Assembly (NCBI GenBank): GCA_023266455.1
Contig: JAHFQD010000035.1
Location: 1-10,276 of the forward strand
Origin: Candidatus Muproteobacteria bacterium
GTDB lineage: Bacteria > Pseudomonadota > Gammaproteobacteria > Acidiferrobacterales > Sulfurifustaceae
Direction: 5' to 3'
Length of the DNA: 10,276 bases
Both the position numbers and the translations under genes were made by a program. Under the pieces are notes generated by a model. It was not told where the DNA came from, did no database searches, and saw only the letters and a list, made by a program, of their open reading frames with translations. The stretch's first letter is position 1. The number at the start of each line of letters is the position of its first letter. This document shows, piece after piece, positions 1 through 6,547 of the stretch.

Positions 1-1
1 C

Positions 2-667
2 GCCGGCGTCGAGCATAGTGAAGGATTCAAGGAAGCCTATTTGAAAGGCAACGGCAAAATCCTGAAAGAATTCACCCTGCCCTTCACCGGCGATCCTAAT
101 ATCGATTTTCAACCGATCCCGGCGCCGGTGGCGGCGCTGAAACCGGATGCGTTCTATGTTTTCTTGCCGGGTAACTCGGCTTGGAAGTTCATGAAGGATT
201 ACGCGGCCAGCGGTCTCAAAGGCAAGGTCCCGATTTACGGCAACTGGATCACCGATAACACGATCGAAGTCCCCGGTAGTGTGGCGGAAGATACGCTGAC
301 GGTGCTCCATTACGGCGACGATTTGCCCGTCAAGAAGAACAATCTATTCCGCGAAGCTTACAAGAGGGCCTACAACGTCGAACCTGACGTTTATAACGTA
401 GAAGGCTACGACACGGCAGAACTGCTCGACATCGGCCTCTCCGCGGTTAAGGGCGACGTCAGCAAGAAAGATCAGATGATCCAAGCCATGGAAAGCGCGA
501 AGCTGGACAGCCCGCGCGGCCCGATGCGGTTGTCGAAAGCGCATCATCCGATTCAAGATTTTTATCTGCGAAAAGTACAAGGCAATAAAAACACCGTGAT
601 CGCGACGGCGGTGCAGCAGCTCTCCGACCCGGGTCGAGGCTGCGCCGTGATGGACGATAAGAAGTAA
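2..667 (+). CDS. ABC transporter substrate-binding protein, branched-chain amino acid type (5' truncated)
   Basis: This is the C-terminal ~221 residues of a periplasmic ligand-binding protein of the Peripla_BP_6 / LivK-like family, which delivers amino acids, amides or aromatic acids to an inner-membrane ABC permease. The frame is open from base 2, so the gene begins outside the window; the TTG at 41 is an internal codon. Family features seen are the segment PDAFYVFLPGNSAWKFMKDY (the 'where did the solute go' strand and helix of lobe 2), YGNWITDNT, the VEGYDTAELL helix that lines the hinge, and the late SPRGPMRLSKAHHPIQDFYL segment followed by the final strand. Ligand specificity cannot be read from this fragment. 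It stops at 665-667 and is followed 34 bases later by a strong intrinsic terminator, so it is the last gene of its transcript. The permease and ATPase genes would lie outside the window if present nearby. The family call is firm; the substrate is unknown. Confidence 0.85.
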   Translation, partial: AGVEHSEGFKEAYLKGNGKILKEFTLPFTGDPNIDFQPIPAPVAALKPDAFYVFLPGNSAWKFMKDYAASGLKGKVPIYGNWITDNTIEVPGSVAEDTLTVLHYGDDLPVKKNNLFREAYKRAYNVEPDVYNVEGYDTAELLDIGLSAVKGDVSKKDQMIQAMESAKLDSPRGPMRLSKAHHPIQDFYLRKVQGNKNTVIATAVQQLSDPGRGCAVMDDKK

Positions 668-701
668 TCTTCGCCAACGCATTTCAAATTTAACCAACCC
701 A

Positions 702-741
702 GGCTTGCCGTCGCCGAAACGACGGCAAGCCTATTTTTTTT
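702..741 (+). terminator. Intrinsic terminator after the substrate-binding protein gene
   Basis: A perfect 11-bp stem (GGCTTGCCGTC at 702-712 pairing with GACGGCAAGCC at 721-731) encloses an 8-base loop and is followed by TA and then eight T residues (734-741). This is a textbook rho-independent terminator on the plus strand. It separates the transporter transcript from the cytochrome gene. Confidence 0.93.
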
Positions 742-834
742 CATGCAGATCATCCTCGGGGTACTTGCCAATCTCGTGCAAGACGGTAGTCTCGCGGAAC
801 GGTAAATAGCCAGTACCTTTTTCAGGAGAAAGTA

Positions 835-2301
835 ATGAAACATGGACAGCCTCGCAAAAAGCGCAAGGTAAAATTCGTTTTATTCGTACTGGTTGTACTC
901 GCCGCGATCGTCGGTTTCACCGGCTGGTATAAATTGTTCCGCGAAGAGCCACAACCCGACTGGGTCACCGCTACGCCGGATATGCGTTTCAAATACGGCT
1001 CGCTCGGCGGCGAATACGATTCCGGCATTCCTTATTGGATCTTCTACGTACTGCCGCGCATGTTTCCGGAAAAATTTCCTGGCGCTGGCGGTTACGCCTC
1101 GTTCGGAATCGTGTGGGAACAGGGCCAAGAACTGCCGGTCGGTTTTACTAAAAAAGTCATCGGCTTTCCGCGCGTCGCTAACAACTGCGCGTCTTGCCAC
1201 ACCACCACCTACCGCAAAACCGTCAACGAGAATCCCACGGTCGTCGTGGCTGGCCCGAATCACACACTCAATCTGGAAGGCTTCTTCCGCTTGCTCGTAG
1301 ATTGCGCCAAGGACCCGCGCTTCACGCCGGACAACTTAATGCGCGAGATCGCACTGGTCACGGATCTTTCGTGGCTGGATCGCGCCCTGTATCGCTACGC
1401 CATCATTCCGCTCACTAGAAAACGTTTGCTCGAACGCGAACAACAATTCGCTTGGGTTTATCGCAAAGACTTTCCGGAATGGGGGCGTGGACGCGACGAC
1501 GCGTTCAATCTCACGAAATATTTCATGATCAAGTCTCCGATGGACAACAGCATCGGCCCCACCGACATGCCCTCGGTTTGGAATTTAAAAAAATATAAAC
1601 CGGAACAAGGCATGCTGATGAACCTCGCCGGGGACAGCCACGATGCGCATTCGGTCATCATCGACTCCGCGCTCGGCCTGCTCGGCGCCAAGCCGCACAA
1701 CAAGGAAGACTTCCTCGGACAAGTCGCATGGTTGGAAAAATATTTAGGCGAGATTCAGGCGCCTAAGTATCCGTTCGCCGTCGATCCCGCGAAGGTCAAA
1801 ACCGGCGCCGCCGTATTCGACAAAAATTGCGCGCGCTGCCATGCGAGCGATCGCACCGGCAAACGCATACCGATCGAAGAAGTCGCCACCGACCGCGAAC
1901 GTCTCGACACTTGGAGTAAGGCCGCGGCCGTGGAATCGAACAAGGTCGTGCGCAATTTCGGCATCGAGCGCAAAGGTCTCGTGGAAATGGAACCGAGCGG
2001 TTATCTCGCGGCCTTCCTCGACGGCATCTGGCTGCGCGCGCCGTATCTGCACAACGGCTCGGTACCGACGCTACGCGATCTTTTAAAACCTGTATCGCAA
2101 CGCCCTAAAGTGTTTTATCGCGGATACGATCTGTACGATCCGGTAAACGTCGGCTTCATCGCGCAAGGCCCGGAAGCCGAACGCGCCGGCAGCAAATTCG
2201 ACGTCAACCAGCGTGCCAGCTCCAACAAGGGACACGAGTACGGCGTCAACCTGCCTAACCCCGACAAGGACGCGTTGTTGGAATACCTGAAAACCCTCTA
2301 A
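835..2301 (+). CDS. Membrane-anchored di-haem c-type cytochrome, RoxA/MauG-like
   Basis: The 488-residue protein has a basic N-terminus, then a hydrophobic segment at about residues 13-32 (membrane anchor or uncleaved signal), and a periplasmic body. There are two covalent haem motifs: CASCH (C118, C121, H122) and CARCH (C332, C335, H336). The C-terminal half contains DGIWLRAPYLHNGSVPTL (about residues 396-413) and a nearby YDPVNVGF block, both typical of the RoxA-like/MauG-like di-haem group related to rubber oxygenase and bacterial cytochrome c peroxidases. At 488 residues it is clearly shorter than rubber oxygenase RoxA (roughly 650-700 residues from memory), so it should not be named RoxA. 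Likely role: periplasmic electron transfer, peroxidase or dioxygenase chemistry; the substrate is unknown. The ATG at 835 is preceded by AGGAGA (824-829) at good spacing. The gene stands alone between two terminators, so it is probably monocistronic, although I could not identify a convincing promoter in 742-823. Confidence 0.8.
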   Translation: MKHGQPRKKRKVKFVLFVLVVLAAIVGFTGWYKLFREEPQPDWVTATPDMRFKYGSLGGEYDSGIPYWIFYVLPRMFPEKFPGAGGYASFGIVWEQGQELPVGFTKKVIGFPRVANNCASCHTTTYRKTVNENPTVVVAGPNHTLNLEGFFRLLVDCAKDPRFTPDNLMREIALVTDLSWLDRALYRYAIIPLTRKRLLEREQQFAWVYRKDFPEWGRGRDDAFNLTKYFMIKSPMDNSIGPTDMPSVWNLKKYKPEQGMLMNLAGDSHDAHSVIIDSALGLLGAKPHNKEDFLGQVAWLEKYLGEIQAPKYPFAVDPAKVKTGAAVFDKNCARCHASDRTGKRIPIEEVATDRERLDTWSKAAAVESNKVVRNFGIERKGLVEMEPSGYLAAFLDGIWLRAPYLHNGSVPTLRDLLKPVSQRPKVFYRGYDLYDPVNVGFIAQGPEAERAGSKFDVNQRASSNKGHEYGVNLPNPDKDALLEYLKTL

Positions 2302-2313
2302 AACAGGCCTTTC

Positions 2314-2340
2314 CGGCCCGGATCTCCACCGGGCCGTTTT
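2314..2340 (+). terminator. Intrinsic terminator after the di-haem cytochrome gene
   Basis: A perfect 8-bp GC stem (CGGCCCGG at 2314-2321, CCGGGCCG at 2329-2336) with a 7-base loop is followed by TTTTATTTCTTCTT. It begins 13 bases after the cytochrome stop codon and ends that transcript. Confidence 0.88.
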
Positions 2341-2352
2341 ATTTCTTCTTCC

Positions 2353-2391
2353 CTGCCGGGGAAAATGGTCATCAGGCCGTTTTCCCGGCAG
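2353..2391. repeat. Inverted repeat in the csrA upstream region
   Basis: CTGCCGGGGAAAA (2353-2365) and TTTTCCCGGCAG (2380-2391) are reverse complements over 12 bp apart from one bulged G, separated by 14 bases. Neither strand shows a T-run directly after it, so it does not look like a second terminator. It lies between the cytochrome terminator and csrA. It could be a leader hairpin, a protein-binding dyad or a copy of a dispersed palindromic repeat; nothing here decides which. Confidence 0.6.
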
Positions 2392-2478
2392 CCGGCTAGT
2401 ATTACACTCTACCTAATTGTCCCATCGTTCAATTCTGGAAATTCGCTTTATTACATCGGAAGTCCTAACGGAGTATTT

Positions 2479-2694
2479 ATGCTGATTCTGACTCGACGGG
2501 TCGGGGAAAATCTCAATATCGGTGACGACATTCAGATCACCGTTCTCGGCGTGAAAGGCAATCAAGTACGCATCGGCGTCACCGCGCCGGAAGACGTGCC
2601 TGTGCATCGACAAGAAGTCTATGAACGCATCCAGCGCGAACGCGAAATTCAAGGAACGGATGTCGAAGACACCACCGTTCAACGTCGCCGCTGA
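2479..2694 (+). CDS. csrA: Carbon storage regulator CsrA (RsmA)
   Basis: CsrA is a small homodimeric RNA-binding protein that represses or activates translation by binding GGA motifs in mRNA leaders, often over the ribosome-binding site. The 71-residue product begins [20 protein letters not shown] and continues with [13 protein letters not shown] and [17 protein letters not shown]. The RNA-contacting residues are present: L4, R6/R7 in the first strand and R44 in the VHR motif. Length fits the family (60-75 residues). The frame stays open upstream to 2365, but the conserved MLILTRR start is at 2479 and has ACGGAG (2468-2473) five bases ahead, so 2479 is the start. That ribosome-binding site itself contains an ACGGA motif, compatible with autoregulation as in other species. 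There is no terminator before the sensor kinase gene 44 bases downstream, so co-transcription is likely. No convincing promoter was identified in 2392-2468. Confidence 0.97.
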   Translation: MLILTRRVGENLNIGDDIQITVLGVKGNQVRIGVTAPEDVPVHRQEVYERIQREREIQGTDVEDTTVQRRR

Positions 2695-2738
2695 TCGCCA
2701 GTCATACCGTTCATAACCTCGAATAAAATTTCCTCGCC

Positions 2739-5270
2739 GTGACGGATCGGGCGCCATCGTCGTTACCTCGCAAACGCGGTCTTCTGCCGAAGCGTCACGA
2801 CGAGCTCGGACGCGAACAAGGACAGACCATTGTCCGCGTCGTGGTGTTGGTCATCCTACTCGTCTATCTCCTCTTTAATCATTATCCGATCGATTTCAGT
2901 CAAGGTCCGCCCGGTTGGTTAGTGGTGGTGCTCAGCTACTTAACGCTATCGGCTATTACGATGGTGTTGGCTTTACGAGACACGACGTCGTCCGGCGCGC
3001 GCCGCACGATCACCAACATCGCCGACGTTTACACCATCAGTTATCTCCTGGCCTCGACGGGTGAAATCGGCATTCCGTTCTTCGTGCTGTACATCTGGGT
3101 CACACTTGGCAACGGTTTTCGCTTCGGGTTGACGTCGATGATCGTCAGCGCCGTGTTGAGCGTGGTCGGATTCTCCGTGGTCATCGCGCTGTCGCCGCTC
3201 TGGCAACATCAAACGATGTTAGCGATCGGTGTCTTCGCCGGTCTTATTTTGATTCCGGGATATACCGCGCATTTGATACGTCAGTTACATCAAGCGCGAC
3301 GTCACGCCGAAGAAGCCAGCACCGCCAAAGGTCAATTCTTGGCGCGCATGAGCCATGAACTGCGCACGCCGCTCAACGGCATTCTCGGCACGACCGATCT
3401 ATTGTCGGCCAGTAAGCGGCTGACCCGGGAAGATCGCGCCCTACTCAACGTCGTGCGCGATTCCGTCAAAGTATCGATCCGGCAAATCGATAACGTGCTC
3501 GACTTCAGCAAGATCGAAGCCGGGAAACTCTCCATCGACATCACCGAATTCGATTTACATGAACTGCTCTCGCGTTGTGCGCGCATGGTCAGAAGTATTG
3601 TTTTGGAAAAAAGTCTCCGGCTAATGTTGCGCATCGATCCCGCCGTGCCTTATCAGCTTGTCGGCGATCCGCATCATTTGCATGAAGTCTTGTTGAATCT
3701 GTTGTCGAACGCCATCAAGTTTACTCACGAAGGTTATGTTTCATTCGAGGCCCAGCTCGTCTCGAAGGACGCACGTTCCGCGTTGATTCGATTTGAAGTG
3801 CGCGATACCGGCGTCGGCATCGAACCCGCGGCGTTGTCCTATATCTTCGACGCTTTTTCTCAAGAAGACGCCGGTACGACGCGACGATATGGCGGCACCG
3901 GACTCGGCACGACCATCGCCAAACAACTCACGGAATTGATGGGCGGACAACTCGGCGTTCATAGTATCAAAGGCGAAGGCAGCACGTTTTTCACGGAGAT
4001 ACGCTTCCCGCTGCAACCGCAAAACGATACGAACCAATCGATCGCCGGCCTGCGCGTGTTGTTGATATCGAAAAACGCATCCTTGGAAACGCGCATCGCG
4101 TCGTTCACCCAAGACTGGGGCGTTTCACTAATCGTTACGCCGTCGTCGGAGGAAGCAGTTGGATTGTTGGCGCGCAATATCCGGCTCGGCAAACCGATTC
4201 ACGCGGTATTGGTGGACAGTCAGGCGGTGATTTCTCCCGGCGGCGTTCATGGCGCTCAAGCGTTCCTCGACAAAGCAGCGCTATCGTTCACCCCGGTTTC
4301 CCTGTTGTGCGATGTCGCGCCGGAGGAAGAACAACTCCGTCAATGGGGTTATGCCACGGCCTTGCCCACCGACGTTTCGCCGACCGTGCTCTTCAACGTC
4401 GTACACGCGGCGATTCGTCACGATTTGGAAGCTGAAAACGGCGTGCTCAAAGTAGAACCATGGGCGTGGGGAAAATCCGGAGGCCAGCGACCGCGCTTGC
4501 TGGTGGCGGACGACAACCGCACCAATCTCATGATCATCAAAAAAATCCTGGAAACCGCGAACTACGAAGTCGACACCGCGGAAGACGGCGATCAAGCCTT
4601 GGATATGATGCTGCAAGGCGATTACAAAGCGGCGGTGCTAGACATGCACATGCCGGGCATCGACGGCATTCAACTCATCAAGAAATATCGCTCGATCTAT
4701 GGCGGTCCGAAAATTCCCATCGTGATGTTGACCGCGAACGCGACCGTCGACGCGCAAATGGCCTCTGCGGATGCCGGTGCCGACGCTTACCTCACCAAAC
4801 CTTGCACCGCGGCAAAGGTAATCGGCACGATCGAGCGTCTGCTGGAAGAAACGCAAATTTACGAATTACAGCGACGACGTCCGACCACGCCGCCGGCACA
4901 GGACGCGCCGTTGCTGAATATGGAAGTCATCAACGACATCGATCGCCTCTATCAGAATCCGGAAGGCATAAAGCAAATACTGCAGGAATTCGAACGCGAA
5001 TGTCGGCGATTGCTCGACAACATAATGGCGGCGGTAACCAAAAAGAATCACGCGGCATTTTGCGACGCTATCCACGCGCTAAAAGGAAATGGCGCGAATC
5101 TCGGTGCCATGCGTCTCGTGCAAACTTGCCACGAAATCGAGAACTGCGGCCTCATCGAATTTCGACGCGACGGCGGACAGATGTTGCAAACCCTAGAAAG
5201 CGCCTTCGCCGAAACGGCGAAGGCGCTGCGTGAATTTACGATAACCGATCAAAGTGGGAAATCGGTCTAG
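2739..5270 (+). CDS. rpfC: RpfC-type hybrid sensor histidine kinase with pseudo-receiver, receiver and HPt domains
   Basis: This 843-residue membrane sensor kinase matches the DSF sensor RpfC. Order: about five membrane segments (residues ~31-178) with a WVTLGNGFRFG loop much like the RpfC input region; HisKA with phosphoacceptor H206 in SHELRTP; HATPase with N324, D356-TGVG and the GGTGLGTTIAK box (385-395); a degenerate receiver (~438-560); a canonical receiver (~586-702) with D591/D592, phosphoacceptor D635, T665 and K687; and an HPt domain (~727-830) with H779 in HALKG. In Xanthomonas, RpfC perceives DSF, phosphorelays to RpfG, and its receiver binds and restrains RpfF. Xanthomonas RpfC is about 726 residues; the extra length here is mostly the degenerate receiver, which has LLISKN instead of the acidic pair and no conserved lysine. 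The GTG at 2739 is chosen because an in-frame stop lies at 2724-2726 and the N-terminus aligns with RpfC. No Shine-Dalgarno is visible, so translation may be weak or coupled to csrA. Its stop (5268-5270) abuts that of rpfF. Confidence 0.88.
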   Translation: MTDRAPSSLPRKRGLLPKRHDELGREQGQTIVRVVVLVILLVYLLFNHYPIDFSQGPPGWLVVVLSYLTLSAITMVLALRDTTSSGARRTITNIADVYTISYLLASTGEIGIPFFVLYIWVTLGNGFRFGLTSMIVSAVLSVVGFSVVIALSPLWQHQTMLAIGVFAGLILIPGYTAHLIRQLHQARRHAEEASTAKGQFLARMSHELRTPLNGILGTTDLLSASKRLTREDRALLNVVRDSVKVSIRQIDNVLDFSKIEAGKLSIDITEFDLHELLSRCARMVRSIVLEKSLRLMLRIDPAVPYQLVGDPHHLHEVLLNLLSNAIKFTHEGYVSFEAQLVSKDARSALIRFEVRDTGVGIEPAALSYIFDAFSQEDAGTTRRYGGTGLGTTIAKQLTELMGGQLGVHSIKGEGSTFFTEIRFPLQPQNDTNQSIAGLRVLLISKNASLETRIASFTQDWGVSLIVTPSSEEAVGLLARNIRLGKPIHAVLVDSQAVISPGGVHGAQAFLDKAALSFTPVSLLCDVAPEEEQLRQWGYATALPTDVSPTVLFNVVHAAIRHDLEAENGVLKVEPWAWGKSGGQRPRLLVADDNRTNLMIIKKILETANYEVDTAEDGDQALDMMLQGDYKAAVLDMHMPGIDGIQLIKKYRSIYGGPKIPIVMLTANATVDAQMASADAGADAYLTKPCTAAKVIGTIERLLEETQIYELQRRRPTTPPAQDAPLLNMEVINDIDRLYQNPEGIKQILQEFERECRRLLDNIMAAVTKKNHAAFCDAIHALKGNGANLGAMRLVQTCHEIENCGLIEFRRDGGQMLQTLESAFAETAKALREFTITDQSGKSV
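5200..5226 (-). terminator. Candidate rpfF terminator inside the last codons of the sensor kinase
   Basis: Read on the minus strand, GCGCCTTCGCC, loop GTTTC and GGCGAAGGCGC form a perfect 11-bp stem, followed by TTTCTAGGGTTT. It starts 44 bases beyond the rpfF stop codon and has the polarity and position of an intrinsic terminator for rpfF, although the T-tract is short and interrupted. On the plus strand the same hairpin has no T-run, so it should not end the kinase transcript. It is embedded in codons for residues ~821-830 of the kinase. Confidence 0.55.
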
Positions 5271-6236
5271 TCACCCCGCGATCAAAGACTCTAGTCCCTC
5301 TTCTTCAACCACCGAACGCTTATCCTCGAAAGGGAATGGTATTATCTGCGGTTTCGTCGACACCGGCTCCGCCGCATGCAACCGATGTTGCGCCGACGTT
5401 AATCGAAGCATGGTGCGCAAATCGCGCGAGGTAATTTGCATCGCCGTTTCCACCCATAACGTGGCAATGCGATCCAACTCCTCTCGCGTCACCGGATGGC
5501 TCTCCTCGCGTATCCGTTGAATCGCGCTCATGCCGTTGCGGACACGTTCGCGACGTCGAATGTATTCGCGCACCACGTGCACGCCTTCTCCATTCTCGGC
5601 CAACACATCCACCACACCCATGTCATACAACTCCTCGGCCGAATATTGCTCGCCTTGTTGCATGAAACGCTCCGCGCGAATCGGATCCAACCGTCGAACC
5701 AAAAAGCTATATGCGCCCATGCCGGGGAACAAATTGAAAAGAATTTCCGGAAACCCAAGTTTGGCGCCACGCTCAGCCACCAACACGTTGCACGAAAGCG
5801 CCGCTTCGAATCCTCCTCCTAACGCCTTGCCTTGCACCAGGGCAATCGTCATCAATCCTTCTTTGTGTGCGTGCGTGGCATAACCATAAACGCAATCGAT
5901 ACACAGATCGGCATAAGCGCGCAATCCGTTCCGATCTCGATTCGAAATTAATTTAAAAAATAAATCGAGATCGCCGCCGAGATTGAATATCGAAGGAACC
6001 GCCGACGCCAAAACCAGATAACGTACGTCATCGCTCCCCGTGGAAAATTGAGTACCGTGACGACTCACTTGCTCTTGCACGTCGCGCATCTCTTGCAGCA
6101 TGTCGACCGTGAAGCACGCGCGCGGACGCGGATGCATGTAGTGCCACAACGCGCGGTAGTCGGCATCGTAGTCGCAAAGAAGTTGGTCGTAGGAGGGAAC
6201 GGAAAAGGGGATCAATTTTTCGCATGGAACGCTCAT
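5271..6236 (-). CDS. rpfF: RpfF, DSF synthase (crotonase-fold acyl-ACP dehydratase/thioesterase)
   Basis: RpfF converts 3-hydroxyacyl-ACP to a cis-2-unsaturated fatty acid, the diffusible signal factor, by dehydration and thioester hydrolysis in the cytoplasm. The 321-residue product has the RpfF signatures: FNLGGDLDLFFKLI (84-97), IALVQGKALGGGFEAALSC (131-149), FPEILFNLFPGMGAYSF (162-178) and WVETAMQ followed by LRTM. The two catalytic glutamates of Xanthomonas RpfF (E141 and E161) correspond to E144 and E164, with identical 20-residue spacing; GMGAYSF distinguishes it from ordinary enoyl-CoA hydratases. A C-terminal tail of about 30 residues (from ~290) extends beyond the 289-residue Xanthomonas enzyme. 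The frame is open upstream to an ATG at 6290, but the ATG at 6236 is chosen because AAGGAGA (6249-6243) sits six bases before it and the upstream 18 codons run through the probable promoter. The convergent neighbour is its presumed sensor and partner RpfC. Acyl-chain specificity cannot be predicted here. Confidence 0.92.
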   Translation of the reverse strand: MSVPCEKLIPFSVPSYDQLLCDYDADYRALWHYMHPRPRACFTVDMLQEMRDVQEQVSRHGTQFSTGSDDVRYLVLASAVPSIFNLGGDLDLFFKLISNRDRNGLRAYADLCIDCVYGYATHAHKEGLMTIALVQGKALGGGFEAALSCNVLVAERGAKLGFPEILFNLFPGMGAYSFLVRRLDPIRAERFMQQGEQYSAEELYDMGVVDVLAENGEGVHVVREYIRRRERVRNGMSAIQRIREESHPVTREELDRIATLWVETAMQITSRDLRTMLRLTSAQHRLHAAEPVSTKPQIIPFPFEDKRSVVEEEGLESLIAG

Positions 6237-6261
6237 CGTAAGTCTCCTTGAGCTGTAATAG

Positions 6262-6290
6262 TTTAAAAGTAAAAAAATCGGGTACTTCAA
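6262..6290 (-). promoter_or_regulatory. Candidate sigma-70 promoter of rpfF
   Basis: On the minus strand, TTGAAG (6290-6285) and TTTAAA (6267-6262) are 17 bases apart, each matching four of six consensus positions, and lie about 26 bases before the chosen rpfF start codon. The surroundings are AT-rich. This is a consensus match only; TAAACT two bases further on is an alternative -10. Confidence 0.45.
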
Positions 6291-6296
6291 TACCGA
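6278..6296. promoter_or_regulatory. Imperfect dyad over the rpfF -35 region (possible operator)
   Basis: TCGGGTA (6278-6284) and TACCGA (6291-6296) are inverted copies apart from one extra base, flanking the six bases proposed as the rpfF -35 element. The position suits binding of a regulator, but the dyad is short and no regulator is encoded beside it. Confidence 0.3.
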
Positions 6297-6547
6297 GTAT
6301 TAAGTGACATCTCAGGTCTGCAAGAAAAAAAGATTCCGACGTATCAACAATCACATCGAGCGATATCATCGCACCGACGAAGCGCTGTCTTGGCTTGATG
6401 ATCGGATTAGGAAAATGTTTTTAACTGATGAAATCAGCTAAAAGTGGGATTGCCGGCGGGAAGACGCGTGGCCAGGTTGTTGCGCGGTTTTATTGCTACT
6501 CCATCGCCATGATGACAAAATAACCGGCCATCGAACCGATCTGATAT
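6297..6547. other. Non-coding region between divergent rpfF and yciB
   Basis: Together with 6237-6296, this forms a 311-base gap between the divergently transcribed rpfF and yciB genes. I see no credible ORF or RNA gene. It contains one AT-rich hairpin: TTTTA(6419-6423)-A-CTGAT(6425-6429)-GAA-ATCAG(6433-6437)-C-TAAAA(6439-6443), two 5-bp arms with one mismatch. No T-run follows on either strand, so a terminator is unlikely. A promoter for the yciB cluster should lie here; TTGCTA with CAAAAT 17 bases later (near 6494-6522) is a weak candidate. Confidence 0.5.

Noticed and set aside
2353..2391. Second rho-independent terminator after the cytochrome gene
   Set aside because: The stem is good but neither strand has a T-run after it; the true terminator is at 2314-2340.
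2365..2478. Upstream extension of csrA (109-residue reading frame)
   Set aside because: The conserved CsrA N-terminus MLILTRR begins at 2479 with its own ribosome-binding site; the extension crosses a non-coding inverted repeat.
2695..2738. tRNA-Ser gene after csrA, as seen in enterobacteria
   Set aside because: The gap is only 44 bases and contains no tRNA-like sequence.
4460..5233. 257-residue plus-strand reading frame overlapping the sensor kinase
   Set aside because: It is a shifted-frame shadow of the receiver and HPt coding region, with arginine/histidine-rich low-complexity composition and no family resemblance.
6237..6290. Upstream ATG of rpfF at 6290 adding 18 residues
   Set aside because: The ATG at 6236 has an ideal AAGGAGA site six bases ahead, and the extension would run through the probable promoter.
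6028..6369. Minus-strand reading frame across the rpfF start
   Set aside because: Shadow frame with arginine-rich composition; it overlaps the confidently assigned rpfF coding region and promoter.
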